A DNA stretch of 63,700 bases, from contig NZ_VMNB01000013.1 of the NCBI RefSeq assembly GCF_013277515.1, forward strand, positions 1-63,700, given 5' to 3'. The DNA is from Streptococcus sp. k-402 (GTDB lineage: Bacteria; Bacillota; Bacilli; Lactobacillales; Streptococcaceae). This document shows, piece after piece, positions 18,667 through 28,620 of this stretch; within the stretch, counting starts at the first letter, position 1; each line of letters starts with the position of its first letter. A program made the translations under genes and the position numbers. The notes beneath the pieces were generated by a model. That model was not told the DNA's origin, ran no database searches, and was given only the letters and a program-made list of their open reading frames with translations.

Positions 18667-20556
18667 ATGAAAAAAACTTTTTTCTTACTGGTGTTAGGTT
18701 TGTTTTGCCTTCTGCCACTCTCTGTTTTTGCCATTGATTTCAAGATAAACTCTTACCAAGGTGATTTGTATATTCATGCAGACAATACGGCAGAATTTAG
18801 ACAAAAGATAGTTTATCAGTTTGAGGAGGACTTTAAGGGCCAAATCGTGGGACTTGGACGTGCTGGCAAGATGCCTAGTGGATTTGAGATTGATTCTCAT
18901 CCAAAGGTTCAGGCTGCGAAAAATGGTGCTGAACTGACAGATGTTACGAGCGAAGTGATAGAAGGAGCAGATGGTTATACTGTTAAAGTTTATAATCCAG
19001 GTCAAGAAGGCGACACAGTTGAAGTTGACCTCGTTTGGAACTTGAAAAATTTGCTTTTTCTATATGATGACATTGCTGAATTAAATTGGCAACCTTTAAC
19101 AGATAGTTCAGGGGCTATTGGCAAGTTTGAATTTCATGTAAGGGGAGACAAGGGAGCTGAAAAACTCTTTTTCCATACAGGCAAACTTTTTAGAGAGGGA
19201 ACGATTGAAAAGAGTAGCCTTGATTATACTATTCGTTTGGACAATCTTCCAGCTAAGCGTGGAGTTGAATTGCATGCATACTGGCATCGAACTGATTTTG
19301 CTAGCGCTAGGGATCAGGGTTTGAAAGGGAATCGTTTAGAAGAGTTTAATAAGATAGAAGACTCGATTGTTAAAGAAAAAGAGAAAAGTAAACAACTCCT
19401 TACTTGGGTCTTCCCTTCGATACTTTCTATCTCCTTGTTATTGAGTGTCTGCTTTTATTTTATTTATAGAAGAAAGACCACTCCTTCGGTCAAATATGCC
19501 AAAAATCATCGTCTCTATGAACCACCAATGGAATTAGAGCCTATGGTTTTATCAGAAGCAGTCTACTCGACCTCCTTGGAGGAAGTGAGTCCTCTAACAA
19601 AAGGAGCAGGTAAATTTACCTTTGATCAACTTATTCAAGCTACCTTGCTAGATGTGATAGACCGTGGAAATGTCTCTATCATTTCAGAAGGAGATGCAGT
19701 TGGTTTGAGGCTAGTAAAAGAAGATGGTTTGTCAAGCTTTGAGAAAGACTGTCTAAATCTGGCTTTTTCAGGCAAAAAAGAAGAAACTCTTTCCAATTTG
19801 TTTGCGGATTACAAGGTATCTGATAGTCTTTATCGTAGAGCAAAAGTCTCTGATGAAAAACGGATTCAAGCAAAGGGGCGTCAGCTCAAATCTTCTTTTG
19901 AGGAAGTATTGAACCAGATGCAAGAAGGAGTGAGAAATCGAGTTACCTTCTGGGGGCTTCCAGATTACTATCGTCCTTTAACTGGTGGGGAAAAGGCTTT
20001 GCAAGTGGGTATGGGGGTCTTGACTATCCTGCCCCTATTTATCGGATTTGGTTTGTTCTTGTACAGTTTGGATGTTTATGGCTATCTTTACTTCCTCTTG
20101 CCAATACTTGGTTTTCTAGGTTTGGTTTTGGCTGTTTTCTATTATTGGAAACTTCGACTAGATAATCGTGATGGTGTCCTAAATGAAGCAGGAGCAGAAG
20201 TCTACTATCTCTGGACCAGTTTTGAAAATATGTTGCGTGAGATTGCACGATTGGATCAGGCAGAGTTGGAAAGTATTGTGGTCTGGAATCGCCTCTTGGT
20301 CTATGCAACCTTATTTGGCTATGCGGACAAGGTCAGCCATTTGATGAAGGTTCACCATATTCAAGTGGAAAATCCAGATATCAACCTCTATGTAGCTTAT
20401 GGTTGGCATAGTATGTTTTATCATTCAAGCGCGCAAATGAGCCATTATGCTAGTGTCGCAAATACAGCAAGTACCTACTCCGTATCTTCTGGAAGTGGAA
20501 GTTCTGGCGGTGGCTTCTCTGGAGGCGGAGGTGGCGGCAGTATCGGCGCCTTTTAA
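18667..20556 (+). CDS. DUF2207 membrane protein with Gly-rich tail
   Basis: A 629-residue protein of the DUF2207 family. Residues 1-22 form a signal peptide (FFLLVLGLFCLLPLSVFA), followed by an extracellular beta-rich domain to about residue 240, a membrane helix (about 247-267), a cytoplasmic region, a pair of membrane helices (about 455-500) and a C-terminal tail ending in a Gly/Ser-rich stretch, GGGFSGGGGGGSIGAF. This Gly-rich ending is characteristic of the family. The function is unknown; a cell-surface role is likely. I chose the ATG at 18667 rather than the TTG just before it because the GGGGGA site is better spaced. Confidence 0.88.
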   Translation: MKKTFFLLVLGLFCLLPLSVFAIDFKINSYQGDLYIHADNTAEFRQKIVYQFEEDFKGQIVGLGRAGKMPSGFEIDSHPKVQAAKNGAELTDVTSEVIEGADGYTVKVYNPGQEGDTVEVDLVWNLKNLLFLYDDIAELNWQPLTDSSGAIGKFEFHVRGDKGAEKLFFHTGKLFREGTIEKSSLDYTIRLDNLPAKRGVELHAYWHRTDFASARDQGLKGNRLEEFNKIEDSIVKEKEKSKQLLTWVFPSILSISLLLSVCFYFIYRRKTTPSVKYAKNHRLYEPPMELEPMVLSEAVYSTSLEEVSPLTKGAGKFTFDQLIQATLLDVIDRGNVSIISEGDAVGLRLVKEDGLSSFEKDCLNLAFSGKKEETLSNLFADYKVSDSLYRRAKVSDEKRIQAKGRQLKSSFEEVLNQMQEGVRNRVTFWGLPDYYRPLTGGEKALQVGMGVLTILPLFIGFGLFLYSLDVYGYLYFLLPILGFLGLVLAVFYYWKLRLDNRDGVLNEAGAEVYYLWTSFENMLREIARLDQAELESIVVWNRLLVYATLFGYADKVSHLMKVHHIQVENPDINLYVAYGWHSMFYHSSAQMSHYASVANTASTYSVSSGSGSSGGGFSGGGGGGSIGAF

Positions 20557-20617
20557 AGAGAGCTATCACTGGCTGAAAAAATATGCTATAATGGAAGATA
20601 GAAAAAAGGAGTAATCT

Positions 20618-21463
20618 ATGTATCTTATTGAAATTTTAAAATCTATCTTCTTCGGGATTGTTGAAGGAATTACGGAATGGTTACCGATTTCCAGTACAGG
20701 TCACTTGATTTTAGCAGAGGAATTTATCCAATACCAAAATCAGAATGAAGCCTTTATGTCCATGTTTAATGTCGTGATTCAGCTTGGAGCGATTTTAGCG
20801 GTTATGGTGATTTACTTTAACAAACTCAATCCTTTCAAACCGACTAAGGATAAGCAGGAAGTTCGTAAGACTTGGAGATTGTGGTTGAAGGTCTTGGTTG
20901 CTACTTTACCTTTACTTGGTGTCTTTAAATTTGATGATTGGTTTGATACCCACTTCCATAACATGGTTTCTGTTGCCCTCATGTTGATTATCTACGGGAT
21001 TGCCTTTATCTATTTGGAAAAGCGCAATAAAGCTCGTGCTATTGAACCAAGTGTAACAGAGTTGGACAAACTTCCTTATACGACAGCTTTCTATATCGGG
21101 CTCTTCCAAGTTCTTGCCCTTTTGCCAGGGACAAGCCGTTCTGGAGCAACGATTGTCGGTGGTTTGTTGAATGGAACTAGTCGTTCTGTTGTGACAGAAT
21201 TTACCTTCTATCTAGGGATTCCTGTTATGTTTGGCGCTAGCGCCTTAAAGATTTTCAAATTTGTAAAAGCAGGACAACTCTTGAGCTTTGGGCAATTGTT
21301 CTTGCTCTTGGTTGCGATGGGAGTCGCCTTTGCAGTCAGCATGGTCGCTATTCGCTTCTTGACCAGCTATGTGAAAAAACACGACTTTACCCTTTTCGGT
21401 AAATACCGCATCGTGCTTGGTAGTGTTTTGCTACTTTACAGTTTTGTCCGTTTATTTGTATAA
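20618..21463 (+). CDS. uppP: Undecaprenyl-diphosphatase
   Basis: A 281-residue polytopic membrane enzyme that dephosphorylates undecaprenyl pyrophosphate to recycle the lipid carrier for cell-wall synthesis; it confers low-level bacitracin tolerance when abundant. The catalytic signatures are [18 protein letters not shown] near the N-terminus and [11 protein letters not shown] near residue 170. Length is normal. A TATAAT-like -10 (TGCTATAAT) precedes it, and it converges on dinB with a shared terminator. Confidence 0.97.
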   Translation: MYLIEILKSIFFGIVEGITEWLPISSTGHLILAEEFIQYQNQNEAFMSMFNVVIQLGAILAVMVIYFNKLNPFKPTKDKQEVRKTWRLWLKVLVATLPLLGVFKFDDWFDTHFHNMVSVALMLIIYGIAFIYLEKRNKARAIEPSVTELDKLPYTTAFYIGLFQVLALLPGTSRSGATIVGGLLNGTSRSVVTEFTFYLGIPVMFGASALKIFKFVKAGQLLSFGQLFLLLVAMGVAFAVSMVAIRFLTSYVKKHDFTLFGKYRIVLGSVLLLYSFVRLFV

Positions 21464-21465
21464 GA

Positions 21466-21498
21466 AAAACCTTGAAGGGGCAACTCTTCAAGGTTTTA
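21466..21498. terminator. Bidirectional terminator between uppP and dinB
   Basis: AAACCTTGAAG pairs with CTTCAAGGTTT, with an A run on one side and a T run on the other. The dinB stop codon lies inside its right edge. Confidence 0.85.
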
Positions 21499-22557
21499 AA
21501 ATCCAGTCACGGTAATCCCCAGCAGGCGGACACCTCTTTCTTTCTCACTTAACTCTTCATAGAGTTGCAGGGCGATTTGGCTTATATGACTAGCATCCTG
21601 TATTTTTTGAGCTAGACTTTTTCGTTTAGTAAGAGTTGAAAAGTCCTCGTAGCGGATTTTCAAAATGACAATTTTTCCAGCTTTTTCTTGTTGATGTAGA
21701 TTGAGAGCGACTCTTTCTGATAGAAGAGTCAGCTCTTTTTTAATGTCTTCCTCGGCACGGAGAATCTTCCCGTAAGTTTTTTCCTTGCCGATTGATTTAC
21801 GGATACGATTGGACTTGACTGGGGAATTGTGAATGCCACGAGCCTTTCGATAAAGGTCATAGCCCAGTCTGCCAAAGCGGTCTATTAGTGTTACCTCAGG
21901 GACTTCAAGTAGGTCAGCGCCAGTAAAAACTCCCATTTGATGAAGACGTTCGACTGTCTTTTTTCCTACTCCATGAAACTTGGAAATATCCATTTGTTTG
22001 AGAAAATCCTCAGCCTGGTCAGGTAGAATCACTGTCAGACCATGTGGCTTTTGATAATCACTGGCCATTTTAGCTAAGAATTTATTGTAAGAAACGCCAG
22101 CAGAAGCAGTTAGATGAAGTTCTTTCCAGATATCCTCTTGAATGAGGCGAGCGATTTTGACCGCTGACTTGATACCGAGTTTATTTTCTGTTACATCCAA
22201 ATAGGCTTCGTCAATGCTCATGGGTTCAATCAAATCTGTATAACGCTTAAAGATAGCTCGAATCTGGAGTCCCACAGTCTTGTATTTTTCATAATTCCCT
22301 GAGATGAAGACGGCCTGGGGACAACGTTCATAGGCTGCTTTAGAACTCATAGCAGAATGGATACCAAAAGCTCGCGCCTCATAGCTACAAGTGGAAACGA
22401 CACCACGCCCACCTGTTTGCCGAGGGTCACTGCCGATAATGACAGGTTTTCCTCTGAGTTTAGGATTATCCCTGATTTCTACCGCAGCAAAAAAAGCATC
22501 CATGTCAATATGGATGATTTTTCTTGACAAATCATTTAACAAAGGAAAAATCAACAT
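21496..22557 (-). CDS. dinB: DNA polymerase IV (Y family)
   Basis: A 353-residue translesion polymerase. Catalytic carboxylates are seen in [14 protein letters not shown] (Asp18) and SIDEAYLD (Asp116, Glu117). The steric and finger residues [14 protein letters not shown], the helix-hairpin-helix [15 protein letters not shown] and the C-terminal little-finger domain are all present. It is full length. It copies past damaged or mismatched primer ends at low fidelity. It is on the minus strand, alone, and I see no LexA/DinR box. Confidence 0.97.
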   Translation of the reverse strand: MLIFPLLNDLSRKIIHIDMDAFFAAVEIRDNPKLRGKPVIIGSDPRQTGGRGVVSTCSYEARAFGIHSAMSSKAAYERCPQAVFISGNYEKYKTVGLQIRAIFKRYTDLIEPMSIDEAYLDVTENKLGIKSAVKIARLIQEDIWKELHLTASAGVSYNKFLAKMASDYQKPHGLTVILPDQAEDFLKQMDISKFHGVGKKTVERLHQMGVFTGADLLEVPEVTLIDRFGRLGYDLYRKARGIHNSPVKSNRIRKSIGKEKTYGKILRAEEDIKKELTLLSERVALNLHQQEKAGKIVILKIRYEDFSTLTKRKSLAQKIQDASHISQIALQLYEELSEKERGVRLLGITVTGF

Positions 22558-22712
22558 ACCTAGCCCCTTTTTACCGCTTATTTTCTTTTATTATACCCTT
22601 TTTTCTGAAAAAAAGAAAAAAGGACTTTATTTTTTCAAAAATATAATACAGTTTGAAATAAAATGTAGACTGTTTTAGAAAAGAAAGTGTAAAAATAGGG
22701 AATTTTCACTTG

Positions 22713-22764
22713 TTGAAATCGGTTACTGTATGGTATACTTGACTCATGAATGTAACAGATGGTT
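22713..22764 (+). promoter_or_regulatory. pflB promoter region
   Basis: TTGAAA (22713-22718) and an extended -10 TGGTATACT (22731-22739), followed by an inverted repeat GTAACA-GATGGT-TGTTAC just downstream. The repeat is not a Rex site and its role is unknown. Confidence 0.5.
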
Positions 22765-22794
22765 GTTACTAGAAAGAAAAAAGAGGACATTAAC

Positions 22795-25119
22795 ATGGTT
22801 GTTAAGACAGTTGTTGAAGCACAAGATATTTTTGACAAAGCTTGGGAAGGCTTCAAAGGCGTAGATTGGAAAGAAAAAGCAAGTGTATCACGCTTTGTAC
22901 AAGCTAACTACACACCTTATGATGGAGACGAAAGCTTCCTCGCAGGACCAACAGAACGTTCACTTCACATCAAAAAAATTGTAGAAGAAACTAAGGCTCA
23001 CTACGAAGAAACTCGTTTCCCAATGGACACTCGTCCAACATCTATCGCTGATATCCCAGCAGGATTTATCGATAAAGAAAATGAAGTTATCTTCGGTATC
23101 CAAAACGATGAACTCTTCAAATTGAACTTCATGCCAAAAGGTGGTATCCGTATGGCTGAAACTACTTTGAAAGAAAATGGATACGAACCAGACCCAGCTG
23201 TTCACGAAATCTTCACTAAATACGTAACAACAGTTAACGACGGTATCTTCCGTGCTTACACTTCAAACATTCGTCGCGCTCGTCACGCTCACACTGTAAC
23301 TGGTCTTCCAGATGCATACTCACGCGGACGTATCATCGGTGTTTACGCACGTCTTGCTCTTTACGGTGCAGACTACTTGATGCAAGAAAAAGTAAACGAT
23401 TGGAATGCAATCGAAGAAATCGATGAAGAAACAATCCGTCTTCGTGAAGAAATCAACCTTCAATACCAAGCATTGCAACAAGTTGTTCGCTTGGGTGACC
23501 TTTACGGAGTTGACGTTCGCAAACCAGCGATGAACGTTAAAGAAGCTATCCAATGGGTTAACATCGCCTTCATGTCTGTCTGCCGTGTTATCAACGGTGC
23601 TGCTACATCTCTAGGACGTGTACCAATCGTATTGGACATCTTTGCAGAACGTGACCTTGCTCGTGGTACATTTACTGAATCAGAAATCCAAGAATTCGTT
23701 GATGATTTCGTTATGAAACTTCGTACAGTTAAATTTGCTCGTACAAAAGCTTACGACCAATTGTACTCAGGTGACCCAACTTTCATCACAACTTCTATGG
23801 CTGGTATGGGTAACGACGGTCGTCACCGTGTTACTAAGATGGACTACCGTTTCTTGAACACTCTTGACAACATCGGTAACTCACCAGAACCAAACTTGAC
23901 AGTTCTTTGGACTGACAAATTGCCATACAACTTCCGTCGCTACTGTATGCACATGAGCCACAAACACTCTTCTATCCAATACGAAGGTGTAACAACAATG
24001 GCTAAAGACGGATATGGTGAAATGAGCTGTATCTCATGCTGTGTGTCTCCACTTGACCCAGAAAATGAAGAACAACGCCACAACATCCAGTACTTCGGTG
24101 CGCGTGTAAACGTATTGAAAGCCCTTCTTACTGGTTTGAACGGTGGTTACGACGATGTTCACAAAGACTACAAAGTATTTGACATCGAACCAATCCGTGA
24201 CGAAGTTCTTGAATTTGAATCAGTTAAAGCTAACTTTGAAAAATCTCTTGACTGGTTGACTGACACTTACGTAGATGCTTTGAACATCATCCACTACATG
24301 ACTGATAAGTACAATTACGAAGCTGTTCAAATGGCCTTCTTGCCAACTAAACAACGCGCTAACATGGGATTCGGTATCTGTGGATTTGCCAACACTGTTG
24401 ATACATTGTCAGCTATCAAATACGCTACAGTTAAACCAATCCGTGACGAAAATGGCTACATCTACGATTACGAAACAATCGGTGAATACCCACGTTGGGG
24501 TGAAGATGACCCACGTTCAAACGAATTGGCAGAATGGTTGATCGAAGCTTACACAACTCGTCTACGTAGCCACAAACTTTATAAAGACGCAGAAGCTACT
24601 GTATCACTTTTGACAATCACATCTAACGTTGCTTACTCTAAACAAACTGGTAACTCACCAGTCCACAAAGGTGTATACCTCAACGAAGATGGTTCTGTAA
24701 ACTTGTCTAAACTTGAATTCTTCTCACCAGGTGCTAACCCATCTAACAAAGCTAAAGGTGGCTGGTTGCAAAACTTGAACTCACTTTCTAGCCTTGACTT
24801 TAGTTATGCAGCTGATGGTATCTCATTGACTACTCAAGTTTCACCTCGCGCTCTTGGTAAGACTCGTGACGAACAAGTTGATAACTTGGTAACAATCCTT
24901 GATGGTTACTTTGAAAACGGTGGACAACACGTTAACTTGAACGTTATGGACTTGAACGATGTTTACGAAAAGATCATGTCAGGTGAAGACGTTATCGTAC
25001 GTATCTCTGGATACTGTGTAAACACTAAATACCTCACTCCAGAACAAAAAACTGAATTGACACAACGTGTCTTCCACGAAGTTCTTTCAATGGATGACGC
25101 CTTGGATGCATTGAGCTAA
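22795..25119 (+). CDS. pflB: Pyruvate formate-lyase
   Basis: A 774-residue glycyl-radical enzyme that cleaves pyruvate with CoA to acetyl-CoA and formate in anaerobic mixed-acid fermentation. The active-site Cys pair is Cys415-Cys416 in SCISCCVSP, and the glycyl-radical loop RISGYCVN places the radical at Gly739. Codon usage is strongly biased, as for a highly expressed gene. I chose the start [11 protein letters not shown] at 22795, preceded by an AGAGGA site; an in-frame ATG 36 bases upstream has no good ribosome site. The activating enzyme is not in the window. Confidence 0.97.
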   Translation: MVVKTVVEAQDIFDKAWEGFKGVDWKEKASVSRFVQANYTPYDGDESFLAGPTERSLHIKKIVEETKAHYEETRFPMDTRPTSIADIPAGFIDKENEVIFGIQNDELFKLNFMPKGGIRMAETTLKENGYEPDPAVHEIFTKYVTTVNDGIFRAYTSNIRRARHAHTVTGLPDAYSRGRIIGVYARLALYGADYLMQEKVNDWNAIEEIDEETIRLREEINLQYQALQQVVRLGDLYGVDVRKPAMNVKEAIQWVNIAFMSVCRVINGAATSLGRVPIVLDIFAERDLARGTFTESEIQEFVDDFVMKLRTVKFARTKAYDQLYSGDPTFITTSMAGMGNDGRHRVTKMDYRFLNTLDNIGNSPEPNLTVLWTDKLPYNFRRYCMHMSHKHSSIQYEGVTTMAKDGYGEMSCISCCVSPLDPENEEQRHNIQYFGARVNVLKALLTGLNGGYDDVHKDYKVFDIEPIRDEVLEFESVKANFEKSLDWLTDTYVDALNIIHYMTDKYNYEAVQMAFLPTKQRANMGFGICGFANTVDTLSAIKYATVKPIRDENGYIYDYETIGEYPRWGEDDPRSNELAEWLIEAYTTRLRSHKLYKDAEATVSLLTITSNVAYSKQTGNSPVHKGVYLNEDGSVNLSKLEFFSPGANPSNKAKGGWLQNLNSLSSLDFSYAADGISLTTQVSPRALGKTRDEQVDNLVTILDGYFENGGQHVNLNVMDLNDVYEKIMSGEDVIVRISGYCVNTKYLTPEQKTELTQRVFHEVLSMDDALDALS

Positions 25120-25145
25120 TCAAGTGTTTAAGTAATGAAATAAGG

Positions 25146-25175
25146 AACCCTCGGTCAGTCGACTGAGGGTTTTGT
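25146..25175 (+). terminator. pflB terminator
   Basis: AACCCTC-GGTCAGTCGACT-GAGGGTT hairpin followed by TTTG. Confidence 0.8.
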
Positions 25176-25336
25176 GCTTGGGATAGTGTGAGCAATTCCT
25201 TCGGCGCAATATGCAATGTTTTTGGGAAGGAATAGTGGACCGAATCTGAAATAGCCTGCTGAAACGGCTCAAACAGTGCTAGAAATTGACTGGAATTCTC
25301 TAAGCGATTTGTTCAGTTTTTATTTCATTTCATCAT

Positions 25337-25376
25337 AAAAACAAGACGACTGGCTAATTGACAATCATCTTGTTTG
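25337..25376 (-). terminator. Terminator of the nucleotidyltransferase pair
   Basis: On the minus strand, AAACAAGATGATTGTC can fold onto GTCGTCTTGTTT, with a TTTTTAT tail. It directly follows the minus-strand stop codon at 25383. Confidence 0.65.
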
Positions 25377-25382
25377 ATACTG

Positions 25383-25940
25383 TTAATAAAATTCGCGAAG
25401 TTTATCTTGATTTTCTTTAAAAAATTTTTCTAACCAATCCATACCATAAGCATAACTAAAACCTTCTAATAGAACAGAGAGGTCAATAGTATCAAATCCC
25501 ATGTCTTTTAAATATTTAAAGGTATCGAATGGTGAATGAAAGTTTTTGTATTTAATAATTGCACCAATATCTTTCAAATCCTGCTCTCTGATACTCATCA
25601 TCTTCATTCCTAACACATACTCAATAGGGACTACTAAAACGGTCAGATTCTCAAATGAGTACAAGGATTCGCATAAACTTAAGGGAGGTTGTTTGTTCAT
25701 ATTTGCAACATGATTGTTGAGCCATAACTCTTCGTGGGTGTTAAGATTAAACTGTTTTCCTACACGAGCAATAATTTCATTGATTTTCTGATTTTGGTCA
25801 TAAAAAGCATCAACATCTTGTGTGGCACGTAAACCATGATATTCTAAGACATAACCACCGACACAGATAATTGTTAAAGTCAGATTTTCCCGAATTAATT
25901 CCTTATTTAGGGCTTGGAAGACCGGTTTCATTTTATCCAT
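25383..25940 (-). CDS. AbiEii/DUF6036-like nucleotidyltransferase
   Basis: A 185-residue protein with a minimal nucleotidyltransferase pattern near the start: ICVGGYVLEYHGLRATQDVDAFYD, i.e. a GG motif followed by T-x-D-x-D metal ligands, as in DUF6036 and AbiEii-type proteins. Helical sequence follows (VVPIEYVLGMKMMSIREQDLKDI). It overlaps the upstream partner gene by eight bases. AbiEii toxins act as nucleotidyltransferases in type IV toxin-antitoxin or abortive-infection systems, so a defence or TA role is plausible. That role is inferred from fold and gene pairing. Confidence 0.7.
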   Translation of the reverse strand: MDKMKPVFQALNKELIRENLTLTIICVGGYVLEYHGLRATQDVDAFYDQNQKINEIIARVGKQFNLNTHEELWLNNHVANMNKQPPLSLCESLYSFENLTVLVVPIEYVLGMKMMSIREQDLKDIGAIIKYKNFHSPFDTFKYLKDMGFDTIDLSVLLEGFSYAYGMDWLEKFFKENQDKLREFY

Positions 25941-26217
25941 GCTTGTATTTCTCCATCAATTTTTGAACATTGGTTAACTTAGCAGGTTTATTTAATGAAA
26001 TCACATATTTATGAGTTGGAGTATGCTCTTGAAAGGCATACTTCAAGCTAATTTTTTGAAAATGAGTTAGTTCTTTGGAGTCTAGCAACTTTTCTACATC
26101 TTGGTTTGTTAAATAAGAATAGTCTTCAAAAATAACTTTTCGCAAATAGCGAAACCAATGGCTTGCGTTGAATTGTGATTGTTTGGATGCCTGTATCATA
26201 TAATCGTACCAATCCAT
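25933..26217 (-). CDS. Small partner of the nucleotidyltransferase
   Basis: A 94-residue protein with no motif I recognise, mostly helical, opening MDWYDYMIQASKQSQ and ending in a basic tail (KLMEKYKHG). It sits immediately upstream of the nucleotidyltransferase and overlaps it by eight bases. If the pair is a toxin-antitoxin unit, this would be the antitoxin or regulator. The ATG follows an AGGAAG site. Confidence is good for a real gene and low for function. Confidence 0.6.
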   Translation of the reverse strand: MDWYDYMIQASKQSQFNASHWFRYLRKVIFEDYSYLTNQDVEKLLDSKELTHFQKISLKYAFQEHTPTHKYVISLNKPAKLTNVQKLMEKYKHG

Positions 26218-27229
26218 TGTCTTCCTCCTATGGAATTTAGTTTATCTTATTGTAGTTTATATTTAAAAATGTAGTTTTTTTACTTAGCTCGTATTAGAAA
26301 AGAGTGTTTAGAAATGTAAAATGAACCTTTTTTCTTATCCAAAAATCTTACTAAAGTATATAATTTAGGAAGTCAATCCTGTATGATAATGTTTGTACTA
26401 TCGTCGAGTTTTTGCTTGATTGCCTAACGAGATAAATTTTAGAAGAATTTTCGGTGTGATTTGACAAGCTTCTGACTGGAAGGATAGTTACACTAGTATT
26501 GTTTATTAAAATGAGGAGATAGAGAAAATTTGGAATCTATTTGCTTATTATCAATCGTTTTTTTAGCTTATTTGTCTTAGATTGGTATAGAACTGATTTA
26601 TGGATTGATCCTCTTGTATCTTATCTTGTTCCTAAATATGTTGGTAGAAAAATGAAGCAGTTGTTACGAGTGTCTGTATTGGGAAAAATTTTGTCTATAC
26701 AATTCTTTAAATGATATGAAGGCTAGGAATGCCAAAACACTGACATATTTCGTTTGAATCTCATCCAATCCCTATACTTGTATTTGTAGAAATGCTATCA
26801 GTAATATATTCGCGAATACTATGATTTACAACAGTGTGGTCGTACATCTTTGTAACTTTATTATACAACAACCATTTACAGGTGTAAAGTTGAGTAGTGT
26901 CTTTAGTAAATTTAGGGACTTGTTTTGTCACAGTTTTGATACCTGTATTCCTTGTTTCATGAGCATTTAACGTTCCTTTTCATGTAGGCATTTCAACAAT
27001 TAGAATGATATTTTTCCGAGGATGAACTTATATATTGTGACTTTTTAGAGTTATGATGCCTCTTGATCTGACTACCGCTATCAATTTCATCTATTTTTAC
27101 AGTTTCATGCAACATAGCGAGAAGGCGGTTTCCTATATGGAAGTCGTCTTGTTTTCATATTGTCTAAATACGAGATATTTACTACAGGTTATAGTTGATT
27201 TAAACAGGTCTATAGATTTCGAATATATA
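26218..27229. other. 1-kb decayed region
   Basis: No intact gene. About 26530-26715 on the plus strand reads as roughly 60 codons of a hydrophobic protein without a usable start, ending at a TGA, which suggests a membrane-protein remnant. 26761-27033 on the minus strand holds a transposase remnant, described separately. An open stretch at 27053-27238 shows no ribosome site or recognisable motif. Confidence 0.5.
26761..27033 (-). mobile_element. IS1595-type (ISXO2-like) transposase remnant
   Basis: Read on the minus strand, one frame gives a fragment with KNIILIVEMPT, a TGA stop (26980-26982, probably from TGG), then KGTLNAHETRNTGIKTV... and the block LLYNKVTKMYDHTVVNHSIREY followed by STNT. 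This matches the ISXO2-like DDE domain of IS1595-family transposases (pattern AYNKVTKxYDHKVVNHSxREYV..STNxIE). The start, the end and the inverted repeats are missing, so the element is dead. Confidence 0.55.
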
Positions 27230-28453
27230 TTAAGGTGAAATAATATCTTGTAATACATTGTTATGCTCTATGAAAAAAGCAACGATAGCTAATGCACAAG
27301 CTCCTATACTTCCACGATGTTTGTTGTAAGGTAAAATTTCAATTTCTATATTACGAGTAAAGGGAACGAAGTGGAGCTGATCTTGGATTTTATCCCTGAC
27401 TTCATGAGTGAAAGGTTGATAATTAAGCAATTGACTGTTGATATAGATTTTATCAGCAGGATTGATGAGGAGAAGATTTGCAATAGAAGTGGCCAATAAA
27501 TTGACTCCTTTATCAATTTGTTGACGTAAAGCGGAGTCGCCTAAGTTGTAAGCTGTTAAAAGAGTATCTAAATAAATGTCTTTTTCAGTTTTTACAAGGC
27601 TTTTTAGTACAGTTAGTTGAGAATTTTTAAATAATAATTGGGCATGTTTGATTAACCAAGCATCCGAAATATATGTTTGTAAACAACCTTTTTTTCCGCA
27701 TTCACAATATTGCCCATTCAATTCGACAATGGTGTGTCCAATTTCTCCGATATAAGGATTTTTAGAGGCTCCTATTTTTTCTTTTGTGAAAAAGGAAGTG
27801 TAAATACCTAATCCAGCGTGTAGGAAAATAAAGTTATCGGGGGTATTGTGTGGGTTAAAAAGGTATTGTCCTATAGCCATACAATCGATATTATTTTTTA
27901 CAATAAAAGGGAAATCGAATTTTTTAATTACATTTAATAAATTAAATGATTCCCATATGGGATTGTTTGTAATGATGCTTCCGGAGTCTTTGTTATAATG
28001 TCCAGGTATTGATAAGCCAAATCCAAGTAATTTTGTCTCCAAAGGGACGTACTCTATAGCTGTTTTTATCATATTGGTAATGGTGGAATTGATTTCTGAA
28101 ATAGGATAATCTTCATTCAAAATTTCTGTCTCGAAAAGAGTTTTCCCTTGTAAGTCACATAGACTGAGAAAGATACCTAGGACGTTTATTTCAATACCTC
28201 CAACAACATATGGGATATTATCTGTAATAGAAATAGTTTTTCTACGTCTTCCAGATCCGGAAAACTCGCTAAATTCATCACCAGTTTCGTATATGAGGGA
28301 CTGTTCACTTAGCTCTTTTATGATGTTAGTCGTTGTTGCTGGAGTAAGTCCTGTTTCATTAACAATATCTGTACGAGATGTTGCTGGATTTCGATATAGA
28401 AACTCCAGTATAGTGGCTCTATTTTGTAAAAAGGCTGATTGTTTTGTAATCAT
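27230..28453 (-). CDS. ROK-family transcriptional repressor
   Basis: A 407-residue ROK (NagC/XylR-type) repressor. The N-terminal winged HTH is at about residues 12-65 (SRTDIVNETGLTPATTTNIIKELSEQ). The ROK sugar-kinase-like domain follows, with a Zn-binding motif CECGKKGCLQTY near residue 245 and an active-site-like GEIGH preceding it. It is divergent from the PTS gene at 28621, separated by 167 bases that hold a promoter and a cre-like site, so it very probably controls that carbohydrate locus. The inducing sugar is unknown. Confidence 0.92.
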   Translation of the reverse strand: MITKQSAFLQNRATILEFLYRNPATSRTDIVNETGLTPATTTNIIKELSEQSLIYETGDEFSEFSGSGRRRKTISITDNIPYVVGGIEINVLGIFLSLCDLQGKTLFETEILNEDYPISEINSTITNMIKTAIEYVPLETKLLGFGLSIPGHYNKDSGSIITNNPIWESFNLLNVIKKFDFPFIVKNNIDCMAIGQYLFNPHNTPDNFIFLHAGLGIYTSFFTKEKIGASKNPYIGEIGHTIVELNGQYCECGKKGCLQTYISDAWLIKHAQLLFKNSQLTVLKSLVKTEKDIYLDTLLTAYNLGDSALRQQIDKGVNLLATSIANLLLINPADKIYINSQLLNYQPFTHEVRDKIQDQLHFVPFTRNIEIEILPYNKHRGSIGACALAIVAFFIEHNNVLQDIISP

Positions 28454-28557
28454 TTGTTTCCTCCTTTGGTTTATTTTATATTAAACATAAGAAAAAATCA
28501 ATTAAAATTATTATTCTATACAAAGAAAAAAATATTGTAAAAACAGCAAAAAATATA

Positions 28558-28586
28558 TTGACAACGCTTTCTGTTAGTGGTATATT
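28558..28586 (+). promoter_or_regulatory. PTS-locus promoter with overlapping cre site
   Basis: TTGACA (28558-28563), a 17-base spacer and TATATT (28581-28586). The 15-mer TTGACAACGCTTTCT (28558-28572) matches the catabolite-response consensus WTGNAANCGNWNNCW at 14 of 15 positions and covers the -35, so CcpA could block polymerase directly. Confidence 0.7.
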
Positions 28587-28620
28587 TAATTTATAAAAAA
28601 TAAAAAAAGGAGTTCCGGTG

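Noticed and set aside
22747..22764. Rex-type redox operator before pflB
   Set aside because: The inverted repeat GTAACA-N6-TGTTAC does not match the Rex consensus TTGTGAANNNNTTCACAA.
22759..22794. Longer pflB start
   Set aside because: No ribosome site, and the family begins with [11 protein letters not shown] at 22795.
27053..27238. 61-codon plus-strand ORF
   Set aside because: No ribosome site or recognisable motif, located in decayed DNA and ending against the ROK gene; probably chance.
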